Of a DNA stretch of 34,990 bases, positions 1-8,148 are shown one piece after another. The DNA lies in the NCBI GenBank assembly GCA_021813685.1, contig JAKAJS010000174.1, positions 1-34,990 on the forward strand, read 5' to 3'. The DNA is from Deltaproteobacteria bacterium. Lineage in GTDB: Bacteria; Desulfobacterota; Syntrophobacteria; Syntrophobacterales; Syntrophobacteraceae. The stretch's first letter is position 1. The number at the start of each line of letters is the position of its first letter. A program made the position numbers and the translations under genes. The notes beneath the pieces were generated by a model that was not told where the DNA came from, did not search any database, and saw only the letters and a program-made list of their open reading frames with translations.

Positions 1-246
1 CGATGCTGTTCACAACTGCTTTACGAAGACGATGTCTATAGTGCCAAACGATACCTGCATCTGGCGTCGGCTCTCAGGCCGGACATCACCGAGGACTCCG
101 CCTGGCAGACTCTGTGGCGCCTGAGTCGTCAGGGGGCCGAGAAGCGCCGGCAGGGGCTGGCGGAGTTCGAGGCGGCACATCCGCAAAAGAGGCTTGTTTC
201 CTATGATCCGCCCGAAGGGGCGCTCAGACTACAGACCAGGGTATGA
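1..246 (+). CDS. 3' end of an unrecognised gene (partial, cut by left edge)
   Basis: Frame 1 is open from the first base to a TGA at 244-246, giving 81 codons of a C-terminus with no start in view. The translation is rich in Arg, Leu, Ala and Gln (for example RYLHLASALRPD and FEAAHPQKRLVSYDPPEG) and looks largely helical and soluble. I recognise no family. The stop lies only 6 bases before the next gene on the same strand, so it is probably the preceding member of the glycan operon. The codon use resembles the GC-rich genes downstream, which supports real coding. Confidence 0.6.
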   Translation, partial: RCCSQLLYEDDVYSAKRYLHLASALRPDITEDSAWQTLWRLSRQGAEKRRQGLAEFEAAHPQKRLVSYDPPEGALRLQTRV

Positions 247-252
247 GCAAAG

Positions 253-1419
253 ATGATTAGAGAAGAAAAATGTATCCTGTGCGGATCGAATCATCTTGCA
301 AGAGTTCCCGCCACGATTGCGCCCTTTATCAAGGTCCGCTGCAATATCGAGGGTCCGTTCGAGGATTTTTTCAGGCTGTACTGCCCGTCATGCGATTTTT
401 CATTCTATAATGAGCGCTTGTCCGTGGAAGAAATACTGCGCCTCTATAATGGTTATCGTGATCCGGTTTATCACAAATTGCGCATGGAACTTGAGCCGGA
501 TTGGACGGACCTTCGTGATTCATTTTCGGATCGATCCGACCGAAATCACCTGGCAAGGATCATGGGGCTTTCCTCTCTTTTGAAGGAATGGGGCATTTCG
601 CCCTCCAACGTGTTGGATTACGGAGGCGGAAGGGACGCCTGGCTCTCCAGGGGGGCTTTCCCCGATGCGGAGGTACAGACTTACGACATATCCTTTGAAT
701 CGCCTCGGCCCGCGTCCGGAGCCTTCGACCTTGTGGTCTGCTCCCATGTGCTCGAACATGCATCCTACCCTCTGCAAATGGTGGGGGAAATGTACGAGTA
801 TATGGCTCCGGGCGGGTATTTGTATATTGAAGTCCCATATAATGGCTCCCATCTTGCGTCAACGCTGATCGATGGCCATCCCCTCAACCGGATGCATGAA
901 CACGTCTCGCATTTCTCGCCCGCATCTCTTGCTCGCCTGGTGGAAGCGGCCGGCCTGACGCCGATAAGGGCGCGCGTTTGGCGCACGCCGGGCAGGGTCT
1001 CGGCCATCATCGGCTCTCGAACACCGGGAGGAAATGCCCCGCCCCCTTTGATAGTCGAACAACACGATGCGATGGATACGCCCGACTTGCCCCGAGGCAT
1101 GCATCGTATCCATCAGCGAGCGGAGCAGTGGGCTCGTGAGCAGGTTCGCATCGTAATCCATCCGGCCGGTGCATACGCAATGGAATTGCTTGCCTATACC
1201 GCCCTCAGGGATGCCGCGGTGGTCGCCTTAAGCGATAAGAACACCGCCCTCCACACCAGGACGTTAATGGGCAAAAAAGTCGTTCCCCCATCTTCTATCC
1301 CGGAGCTGAACCCCGAACTGGTCTTGATTGCTTCTCCTCGCTATGAATCGGAGATAAGCGCCGAAATGGCCTGGCTGAGGGATTTGGGTATCGAGGTCGT
1401 GAGAGGTGCAAAAATTTAG
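253..1419 (+). CDS. Zinc-finger class I SAM methyltransferase with C-terminal Rossmann-like module
   Basis: This 388-residue protein has three parts. Residues 1-60 carry two Cys pairs (C7, C10, C44, C47), a probable zinc site like that of sugar C-methyltransferases. Residues about 95-250 form a class I SAM methyltransferase domain, with a motif I-like LDYGGG at 121-126 and HVLEH at 165-169. Residues about 297-385 form a separate Rossmann-like domain that also occurs in the genes at 5284 and 6809. The likely substrate is a nucleotide sugar or glycan of the cluster; that is inferred from context. The ATG at 253 follows the previous stop by 6 bases, and the Shine-Dalgarno is weak. The next gene begins 57 bases downstream. 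The methyltransferase fold is firm; the substrate and C- versus O-transfer are not. Confidence 0.82.
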   Translation: MIREEKCILCGSNHLARVPATIAPFIKVRCNIEGPFEDFFRLYCPSCDFSFYNERLSVEEILRLYNGYRDPVYHKLRMELEPDWTDLRDSFSDRSDRNHLARIMGLSSLLKEWGISPSNVLDYGGGRDAWLSRGAFPDAEVQTYDISFESPRPASGAFDLVVCSHVLEHASYPLQMVGEMYEYMAPGGYLYIEVPYNGSHLASTLIDGHPLNRMHEHVSHFSPASLARLVEAAGLTPIRARVWRTPGRVSAIIGSRTPGGNAPPPLIVEQHDAMDTPDLPRGMHRIHQRAEQWAREQVRIVIHPAGAYAMELLAYTALRDAAVVALSDKNTALHTRTLMGKKVVPPSSIPELNPELVLIASPRYESEISAEMAWLRDLGIEVVRGAKI

Positions 1420-1476
1420 AGAGATCGGGGAGACCAAGCCAATATTCGGAGTAATTGGGTTTGAGCGAAAGGAAAT

Positions 1477-2550
1477 GTGCACGTGGCGAAAATAACGAGC
1501 ATTATCGAAGAGGATGCGGGTTGGGTTGCGGCCCGGGTGAAAGGGATGGCGGATTTTTCGGGCAAGACCATTCTTTTGACCGGTGCGGCAGGCTTTCTCG
1601 GTTCCTTCCTCCTCGACGTGCTCGCCGCGTGGAATCAGTCCCGTTCGGCCTCCGCACGCATCCTTGCCGTCGATAACGACCTTGTCGGGCTTCCGGAGCG
1701 TGTGAGCCATCTGCGGAAGCGCTCCGACATCGTCTTTTGCACCCGCGATATCGGCACACCTTTTGAACCCGGCGAACCGGTGAACTACATCATTCACTGT
1801 GCGGGGGTGGCATCGCCGACGTTTTACCGAAAATACCCTCTCGAGACCATCGACGTGAATGTGGGCGGGACCCGCAATTTGCTCGAACTGTGTCGTTTAC
1901 ACCCCGTAGAGGGCATGCTGCATCTCAGTACGAGCGAAATATATGGGGATCCTTCTGCGGAGGCGATACCAACAAGGGAGGACTACAGGGGATTTGTCTC
2001 CTGCACGGGTCCCAGGGCGTGCTACGACGAATCCAAGAGGCTCGCAGAAACCCTGTGCGTCATCTATCATCAGAAATACGGCGTACCTGTAAAAATCGGG
2101 CGTCCTTTCAACGTTTACGGGCCCGGCCAGCGGCTCGACGACCGGCGTATCATTCCGGATCTCCTGCGTGCGGTGATACATAACGAGCCCCTTGTGCTGT
2201 TGAGCGACGGGCGAGCCACCCGCTCCTTTTGCTACCTCCGCGATGCGGTGTGGGCGATGCTCGAAATTCTTCTGAACGGAGGGGCGGGCGAGGCGTACAA
2301 TCTGGGCAACGACCGGGAGGAGGTGACCGTGCTCGAAGTTGCGCAGACCCTCCGGGACGTGTCAGATTATCCCCTGCCTGTTGAACATCACAAAAGCGGT
2401 GACCCCGACTACCTCGTGGACAACCCGCAACGGCGCTGCCCGGACATACGGAAACTGAAAGCGCTGGGGGATTTCGAACCCGAGGTCCTCCTGCGGGAGG
2501 GACTGACTCGAACCCTTCGTTCCTATCGGGAAGAATACGGGAGAAAATAG
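1477..2550 (+). CDS. Extended SDR, UDP-glucuronate decarboxylase-like
   Basis: A 357-residue extended short-chain dehydrogenase/reductase. The NAD-binding loop GAAGFLG is at 36-42, STSEIYGDP at 151-159, and the catalytic Tyr/Lys pair (YDESK) at Y183 and K187. The block GPRACYDESKR, with the preceding HCAGVASPTFY, resembles UDP-glucuronate decarboxylase (UXS). That enzyme makes UDP-xylose, or a UDP-4-keto-pentose, from UDP-glucuronate. The next gene makes UDP-glucuronate, which supports the reading. A CDP- or TDP-hexose dehydratase/epimerase role remains possible. The start is a GTG at 1477 with an AAAGGA Shine-Dalgarno about 5 bases upstream; an ATG two bases earlier is out of frame. Roughly 25 residues precede the Rossmann fold, slightly more than usual. 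The gene ends directly against the next start. Confidence 0.85.
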   Translation: MHVAKITSIIEEDAGWVAARVKGMADFSGKTILLTGAAGFLGSFLLDVLAAWNQSRSASARILAVDNDLVGLPERVSHLRKRSDIVFCTRDIGTPFEPGEPVNYIIHCAGVASPTFYRKYPLETIDVNVGGTRNLLELCRLHPVEGMLHLSTSEIYGDPSAEAIPTREDYRGFVSCTGPRACYDESKRLAETLCVIYHQKYGVPVKIGRPFNVYGPGQRLDDRRIIPDLLRAVIHNEPLVLLSDGRATRSFCYLRDAVWAMLEILLNGGAGEAYNLGNDREEVTVLEVAQTLRDVSDYPLPVEHHKSGDPDYLVDNPQRRCPDIRKLKALGDFEPEVLLREGLTRTLRSYREEYGRK

Positions 2551-3918
2551 ATGAACGTCGCTGTCTTCGGCGCAGGACATGTGGGTTTGGTGACCTCAGT
2601 ATGCCTTGCGGAAGTGGGACACTCGGTCGTTTGCGTCGATGTGGACCGCGCAAAAATCGAGAGCATCCGGGCGGGAACCCCCCCCTTTTTCGAGCCGGGC
2701 CTGGCGGAGCTTCTTCTCCGGGGACGGGCCACAGGTCGGCTGCGGGCGACTTCCTCCGTCGCGGAAGCAATGGAAGGTTCCGAGGTTTCAATCATCGCCG
2801 TGGGGACGCCGGACCGGGACGGCCGTATCGATCTCGTTTACGTCTTAGAGGCCGCGGGCATCATCGGAGAGCGTATCCGCGACTTTGGAACCTTCCACAC
2901 TGTGATCGTGAAGAGCACGGTGGTTCCGGGCACAACGACGGGACCGGTGCGGGAACTGCTCGAGTGCAGGTCGGGCCGGAGGGCCGGAGTGGATTTCGGC
3001 CTCGGCATGAACCCCGAGTTTCTGCGGGAGGGTTCGGCGGTCCGGGATTTCCTTTGTCCCGACCGGGTGGTATTGGGCGCACTGGAAGGTCGAACGGCCG
3101 AAGTTATGCAGCGCCTCTACGCGCTCCAGGAGTGCCCCAAGCTCACCGTTCATCCCACCGAGGCCGAACTGATCAAGTATGCGGCCAATGCCCTTTTTTC
3201 GACACTCATCTCTTTTTCAAACGAAATGTTCAACCTTTGTGAGGCCATCGCGGGCGTAGACGGAAGCACCGTACTGAAAGGGGCTCTGCTCGACCATCGC
3301 TGGACTCCGCGCATCGACGGCAAGCTGCTGGCCCCGGGGGTCCAGGACTACGTCACGGGCGGGGTCGGATATGGCGGCAGCTGCTTTCCAAAAGACATGA
3401 ACGCCATCACCTCGATGGCCAGGGACCTCGGGTGCAGGGCACCGCTGCTCGAAGCGGTGGTGGAAGTGAACCGCCGCCGGCCCGTAGTAGTCGTGGAACG
3501 TCTCAAAAGGGAGACCGGAGGGCTAAAAAGGCGCAAGGTGGCAGTGCTTGGTATGGCATTCAAGCCCGGCACCGATGATTGGCGAAATTCCCCGAGCCTT
3601 CCCCTTATAGGCGCGCTCCTGGAGGAAGGCTCCTCTGTCGCGGCATGGGACCCCATGACGGGGGCGGAAGCGGTACATGGGTGGAAAGGGCGCGTAAGCC
3701 TGTCGCGCGATCCGGGTGAGGTCCTGGAGTCGGCCCATATCGCGATCATAGCTACGGCCTGGCCCGAGATAGCCCGGTGGCCCTGGGACGATCTGGGACA
3801 GAGCATGGCGCAGCCCGTCGTCTATGACGGACGAAACCTTATGGCGGGTTTTGCCTGGCCCACCGGTTTTCGATACATCCCGGCGGGTTCGGGAAAAAAA
3901 ACTGGAGAAACTAGATGA
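2551..3918 (+). CDS. ugd: UDP-glucose 6-dehydrogenase
   Basis: A 455-residue NAD-dependent nucleotide-sugar dehydrogenase of the UDP-glucose/GDP-mannose family, oxidising UDP-glucose to UDP-glucuronate in the cytoplasm. It opens with an NAD-binding GAGHVGLVT loop and shows the family blocks VGTP, VIVKSTVVPGTT and NPEFLREG. The catalytic cysteine sits in GGSCFPKD (C278). Length is typical for the family. The ATG directly follows the upstream SDR stop, and the last bases overlap the next start as ATGA, so translation is probably coupled. Together with the upstream decarboxylase-like SDR it would supply UDP-glucuronate and a UDP-pentose for the glycan. GDP-mannose dehydrogenase is less likely, from the overall resemblance to UGD. 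Confidence 0.93.
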   Translation: MNVAVFGAGHVGLVTSVCLAEVGHSVVCVDVDRAKIESIRAGTPPFFEPGLAELLLRGRATGRLRATSSVAEAMEGSEVSIIAVGTPDRDGRIDLVYVLEAAGIIGERIRDFGTFHTVIVKSTVVPGTTTGPVRELLECRSGRRAGVDFGLGMNPEFLREGSAVRDFLCPDRVVLGALEGRTAEVMQRLYALQECPKLTVHPTEAELIKYAANALFSTLISFSNEMFNLCEAIAGVDGSTVLKGALLDHRWTPRIDGKLLAPGVQDYVTGGVGYGGSCFPKDMNAITSMARDLGCRAPLLEAVVEVNRRRPVVVVERLKRETGGLKRRKVAVLGMAFKPGTDDWRNSPSLPLIGALLEEGSSVAAWDPMTGAEAVHGWKGRVSLSRDPGEVLESAHIAIIATAWPEIARWPWDDLGQSMAQPVVYDGRNLMAGFAWPTGFRYIPAGSGKKTGETR

Positions 3919-5228
3919 ACCGGGCCGAAGAATTGCGGGGCAAGATCCTGGAACTTACGGCAGAATACGTTAAGGCGGCGCACGCTCCAAAGGCCTTTGT
4001 CCCGGGGCAGAGCAAACTCACCTATGCGGGGCGCGTATTTGACGAGGCCGAGGTTATCAACCTCGTTTCCTCCTCCCTCGACTTCTGGCTGACGGCGGGT
4101 CCCTGTGCGGGCGAGTTCGAAAACCGCATGGCGGGTTTCTTCGGCGCCCCCGATTTTTTTCTAGTCAACTCCGGCAGCTCCGCAAATCTCCTGATGGTTG
4201 CCGCCCTTTGCGCCGAAAGCGCCGACAAGGTTCCGGGCGGACCGGGACGAATGCTTCCCGGCGACGAGATCATAACCCCTGCTGTGACTTTCCCGACCAC
4301 CCTCACGCCGATAGTGCACAACCGCCTGGTCCCGGTTTTCGTCGACTGCGAGGTGGGTACCTACAATATGGATCCCGCCCTGGTTGAAGGGGCCATCGGA
4401 CCGCGTACCCGGGCAATCCTTGCGCCGCACACGCTTGGAAATCCCTGTGACATGGCGGTGCTGACCGATATCGCCAAGCGGCGCAATCTCTGGCTTCTCG
4501 AAGACTGCTGCGACGCCCTGGGCGCAACCTTCGACGGGCGTCCGGTCGGCGCCTTCGGCGCGTTGGCCAGCCTCAGCTTCTATCCGGCCCACCATATCAC
4601 CATGGGAGAGGGAGGAGGCGTACTCGTAAACAACCGGGGGTTCAAAAAGATCGTTTTGTCGCTGCGCGACTGGGGCCGAGACTGCTGGTGCGACCCGGGC
4701 CGAAACGATACCTGCGGCAAACGCTTCGACCGGCAGATGGGAGAGCTTCCCTTCGGGTACGACCACAAGTACGTCTATTCGAACCTCGGCTACAATCTCA
4801 AGGCCACCGATCTGCAGGCTGCGATCGGGCTTGCCCAGTTCGAAAAGCTCCCCCGCTTCATCGAGGCACGACGCAAAAATTTTGGGCGTCTTTTCGAAGG
4901 GCTGAAATCGCTGGAAGATCGACTGGAATTGCCACGCATCGATCCGAGGGCCAACCCCTCCCCCTTCGGATTTCCCATCACCGTAAGGAAAGGCATAGAC
5001 CGACGGGCGCTTATCGATCACCTGGAAAATGCAAAAATCGAAACCCGCCTCGTTTTCGGGGGCAATATCCTGCGTCAGCCAGGATTTTTGAACATCGAGC
5101 ACCGCGTTCACGGAGATCTCAAAGCCTCCGACCGCATCATGCGAGACACCTTTTTCCTCGGCGTCTATCCGGGCCTTGGCGACGAACAGATCGACTTTAT
5201 GTTGGAGCGGATCAACGCCTTCTTTTGA
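3915..5228 (+). CDS. rfbH: E1-type CDP-4-keto-6-deoxyglucose 3-dehydratase (PMP and [2Fe-2S] enzyme)
   Basis: A 437-residue DegT/DnrJ/EryC1/StrS-fold protein. The Schiff-base lysine of the aminotransferases is replaced by histidine (FYPAHHITMGEGG, H226/H227), which marks the E1 dehydratases (RfbH, DdhC, AscC). It also has the E1 iron-sulfur pattern: C199-x57-C257-x1-C259-x7-C267, the same spacing as known for Yersinia E1. E1 removes the 3-hydroxyl of CDP-4-keto-6-deoxy-D-glucose and needs the partner reductase E3. No E3 gene lies in the window. The start overlaps the ugd stop as ATGA, with GGAG 7 bases upstream. The enzyme class is well supported; the CDP substrate is inferred from the rfbF-type gene at 15691. 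Confidence 0.92.
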   Translation: MNRAEELRGKILELTAEYVKAAHAPKAFVPGQSKLTYAGRVFDEAEVINLVSSSLDFWLTAGPCAGEFENRMAGFFGAPDFFLVNSGSSANLLMVAALCAESADKVPGGPGRMLPGDEIITPAVTFPTTLTPIVHNRLVPVFVDCEVGTYNMDPALVEGAIGPRTRAILAPHTLGNPCDMAVLTDIAKRRNLWLLEDCCDALGATFDGRPVGAFGALASLSFYPAHHITMGEGGGVLVNNRGFKKIVLSLRDWGRDCWCDPGRNDTCGKRFDRQMGELPFGYDHKYVYSNLGYNLKATDLQAAIGLAQFEKLPRFIEARRKNFGRLFEGLKSLEDRLELPRIDPRANPSPFGFPITVRKGIDRRALIDHLENAKIETRLVFGGNILRQPGFLNIEHRVHGDLKASDRIMRDTFFLGVYPGLGDEQIDFMLERINAFF

Positions 5229-5233
5229 AAAAT

Positions 5234-5258
5234 GGCCTTTCGTAAGGCCTTGACTTTG
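5234..5258 (+). terminator. Possible weak terminator or attenuator after the E1 gene
   Basis: A 6-bp perfect stem (GGCCTT/AAGGCC) with a TCGT tetraloop lies at 5234-5249, a few bases after the rfbH stop. It is followed by an interrupted T-rich stretch. The short stem and broken T tract make it weak. It may thin transcription at the border with the AT-rich gene downstream. Confidence 0.35.
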
Positions 5259-5283
5259 ATTTGGATGTGCAAGGATAATCGCT

Positions 5284-6720
5284 TTGGGAAGAACTCTATT
5301 CATACACATTGGTCCTCCAAAAACTGGAACGAAAGCTATACAGCGGTTTCTTGGCCTTAATGAAACGGAACTTCATACCATGGGGCTTCATTACGTCAAG
5401 ACGTTACGACAGGACGGAGGAGGGCACAATCGGTTAATGAACATATTATATCACAAGTACCGTGGAACACATATCGAGGATGACAGCTTAGCATTTATAA
5501 TGGATAAGGAGAGGTATATCAAAGAGTTATCGGATGAGGTGGATAGAAACAATGATAAAAATATTATTGTGTCATCAGAAATAACGATGATGTTGCCTAA
5601 TGAAGCGGTTGATGAGTTGCTGTCCCTATTTCACACTCATGACATTAGAATGATATGCTATATTAGAAATTTACATGAATTGATACGAAGTTTGGTAATG
5701 CAATGGATTCGCTTACAGCATAACAATACAATAGATATACGCATATCCTCAATGCCAAAAAGTATTCATTTATTTATTGAGAACTATAAACAGTGTATCC
5801 AAATATGGTCAGAAAAAATAGGTAAAAAGAATATTGTTTTTCGAAAATACGGATATGATTACTTTATAAATGGCAATATATGTTCCGATTTTATCCATGC
5901 AATGGGTTATTCGCTAGCTGATGATGCGGCTGGGTTCCGTGAGATACAGAATGAATCCTTAAAATATTGCGAAACGATATATTTCAAGGATTTATTAAAC
6001 AGGATCGACTTGAGGACAGACCAAAAAGTGATCGGAGATCAACTCCTGGCATGGGAAAAATGTCATAATGGTACCCCGTTCGCCCTCCCAAACGATTTAT
6101 CTATGCAAATAAAGGGTGATGTCATAGAAACCCACCGCTTTTTGCTCGAAAACTATTTGGATAATAACTATGCGGAACTACTTAATAAATACACTAAGCC
6201 CAACGGGAGCCCGGATTACAGACCGTCGTGCTCAGACTTTGTGAATATCCTGAATTACATTGATTCGCGCATTGCAGGTTTTAAGGAAGAGTTATTAGAG
6301 AGCCTTAGCGTTTCCTTGAGCAGGTCCTATGACTACGAGCTATCGATCCGCCGTTCAGAAACTGATCTTGCAAATGTACTCATGGCTAAGAAGGCAATAG
6401 CATTATGGGGTTGCGGGGATGTTGCCAATAGACTATTAAACTTCCATAGGTTCATGAGAGACATTCCTCTGTATATAGTCGACAAGGACGTCAACAAGCA
6501 TGGCGTTTATTTTCATAAGCGTGAGATCAGGCCCCCGGAAGTAATCGCGACGGAGGAAATTGACACTGTCATCATCGCTTCGGTTGCCTACGCAGAAGAA
6601 ATTGCCGCAGAGGTTATGCGCGATTATCCAAAAGTTCGATGTATAGTCCAAGTGGATGATTTAGCCGGGCAGATTGGCATTAAATGTACTGATCTCGATG
6701 CAGTCGATCAACGATCCTGA
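5284..6720 (+). CDS. Sulfotransferase-like protein with C-terminal Rossmann-like module
   Basis: This 478-residue protein starts with a PAPS-type phosphate-binding loop, HIGPPKTGT at residues 8-16, as in carbohydrate sulfotransferases. A block like their 3'-phosphate-binding segment follows (CYIRNLHELIRSLVMQW). Residues about 369-465 form a Rossmann-like module also found at 253 and 6809. The likely role is sulfation, or another phosphate-nucleotide-dependent modification, of the glycan; this is inferred. The start is a TTG at 5284 with an AAGGA Shine-Dalgarno 8 bases upstream. The frame closes at a TGA just above, and no ATG comes before the phosphate loop, so TTG is the best choice. The gene is clearly more AT-rich than its neighbours, especially in its first two thirds, which suggests transfer from elsewhere. 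Confidence 0.72.
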   Translation: MGRTLFIHIGPPKTGTKAIQRFLGLNETELHTMGLHYVKTLRQDGGGHNRLMNILYHKYRGTHIEDDSLAFIMDKERYIKELSDEVDRNNDKNIIVSSEITMMLPNEAVDELLSLFHTHDIRMICYIRNLHELIRSLVMQWIRLQHNNTIDIRISSMPKSIHLFIENYKQCIQIWSEKIGKKNIVFRKYGYDYFINGNICSDFIHAMGYSLADDAAGFREIQNESLKYCETIYFKDLLNRIDLRTDQKVIGDQLLAWEKCHNGTPFALPNDLSMQIKGDVIETHRFLLENYLDNNYAELLNKYTKPNGSPDYRPSCSDFVNILNYIDSRIAGFKEELLESLSVSLSRSYDYELSIRRSETDLANVLMAKKAIALWGCGDVANRLLNFHRFMRDIPLYIVDKDVNKHGVYFHKREIRPPEVIATEEIDTVIIASVAYAEEIAAEVMRDYPKVRCIVQVDDLAGQIGIKCTDLDAVDQRS

Positions 6721-6808
6721 CGTGTCTGTTTGGACAGGGAGGCAGCCGGGGAAGATCGCATTTGGATTCGATTCGTATTGTGCGAATGGACGAGCCGGGA
6801 GGTGATAG

Positions 6809-8074
6809 ATGGAATTGTGGGGCGATTTTGTGGTTCTTGAGGCGCGGGTCTGCCTGGAGAGGCTTATGCCCACCTGGATAGAGACCGCACGGCGAATAGT
6901 GATCTATGCGGCAGGAAGGCACACGCAGGGCCTCTTCGAAAACGGCGACTTTTGCAGACTGAACATTATCGGCATCGTGGATCGTAATCTTGCTCTTCAA
7001 GGGCAGCAGATACATGGGTGCACCATTTATCCGGTGAGCGAAATTGCGTTTCTGGCGCCCGAGGTAATCCTAGTTTCCTCACCGCCATACCATGAAACGA
7101 TCATGGGCGAATTCGGCAAACAGTGGCAGGAGGCAGGTATCGATGCAATCGACATTTGCGAGGGCGCCAAGCCGTATTCGCCACTCTTTCCCCTGGCGCT
7201 CAAGCATGGGTTGGCCCTGGATGATTCGCATCCGGGTGAGTTCCGGATCAGCTCTGTCGGAACTCCGAGACGGGTGATCCTCCACGGCTCGCATCCCTGG
7301 GAGGGCGCACTGGATCTCATCAAGGCGTTCGATCATTATTTTGAATCCGTCGAGCCTGTCCATGTTGCCCCGGACGAAATGAGGGTGGATTTCAGGCAAC
7401 CTGCCTACCACAGGCTCAAGGCGTCGGGCCTGCGATTCTTTTTCCCTTCCCACCCCGAAACGGAGGATATGACGCTTAACTATCTCGACTTTGCAGATTT
7501 GCGGGCGGGGGACACTGTGGTGGACCTCGGGGCGTATGCAGGCCTTTCCACCTTCTTTTTCTCCCGGGCCGTAGGGAAAGAGGGAAAGGTGATCGCTGTG
7601 GAGCCGGACGATCGAAGTTTGGATGCCCTGCGCAGGAATGTCGCTGACTATGGGCTGGTGAATGTATCCGTAGAGGCGGGAGCGCTATGGGATAAAGACG
7701 GGGAAGAACTCTTCCAGGCCGAGGGCGGCATGAGTTCCGGCGTTGCCGGCGTGCTCGGAAGAACCAGTCTTGCCAAGCCGGTTCGGACATTCACTCTAGA
7801 GACATTGCTCCAACGCCACAGACTTGAAAAAGTGGCATTTATGAAACTCGACATCGAGGGGGCGGAATTGAGTGTTCTTTCCCAGGCGATGCCGCTTTTG
7901 CGGAAAATTCGGCCCAGAATGGTCATCGAGGCGCATTTATACAAGAACGGCGCTTCTAACTTGCCTGATCTGATAGCTCTGCTGGAAGCAGGTGGGTTTT
8001 CAACAGTCACCCGTGGCCAGGGCATGACAGAGTTCCCTCTCGTTCTTGCGCAGTGGGGCGGTTGTGCATCGTGA
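6809..8074 (+). CDS. FkbM-family methyltransferase with N-terminal Rossmann-like module
   Basis: A 421-residue protein. Residues about 28-117 are the Rossmann-like module (RRIVIYAAGR, then IIGIVDRN, then VILVSSPPY) shared with the genes at 253 and 5284. Residues about 215-405 are an FkbM-type SAM methyltransferase, with motif I VVDLGAYAGLSTFFF, the acidic strand-2 end IAVEPDD and the typical KLDIEGAE block. FkbM enzymes usually O-methylate sugars or polyketides; here a sugar hydroxyl of the glycan is likely. The ATG has a strong GGAGGTGA Shine-Dalgarno just upstream. The gene is GC-rich although it lies between two AT-rich ones. The family call is secure, the acceptor unknown. Confidence 0.85.
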   Translation: MELWGDFVVLEARVCLERLMPTWIETARRIVIYAAGRHTQGLFENGDFCRLNIIGIVDRNLALQGQQIHGCTIYPVSEIAFLAPEVILVSSPPYHETIMGEFGKQWQEAGIDAIDICEGAKPYSPLFPLALKHGLALDDSHPGEFRISSVGTPRRVILHGSHPWEGALDLIKAFDHYFESVEPVHVAPDEMRVDFRQPAYHRLKASGLRFFFPSHPETEDMTLNYLDFADLRAGDTVVDLGAYAGLSTFFFSRAVGKEGKVIAVEPDDRSLDALRRNVADYGLVNVSVEAGALWDKDGEELFQAEGGMSSGVAGVLGRTSLAKPVRTFTLETLLQRHRLEKVAFMKLDIEGAELSVLSQAMPLLRKIRPRMVIEAHLYKNGASNLPDLIALLEAGGFSTVTRGQGMTEFPLVLAQWGGCAS

Positions 8075-8148
8075 CAACCACAAGAGATATGACAGCATTG
8101 TTGTAAACAGTTAAGGGAAGTACATATTCAATTAAAAGGATTCTACAT

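Noticed and set aside
5250-5279. Promoter-like TTGACT and GATAAT with 18-base spacing before the sulfotransferase-like gene
   Set aside because: The -10 overlaps the ribosome site and transcription would begin at about the TTG start codon; the gene is more likely read from upstream.
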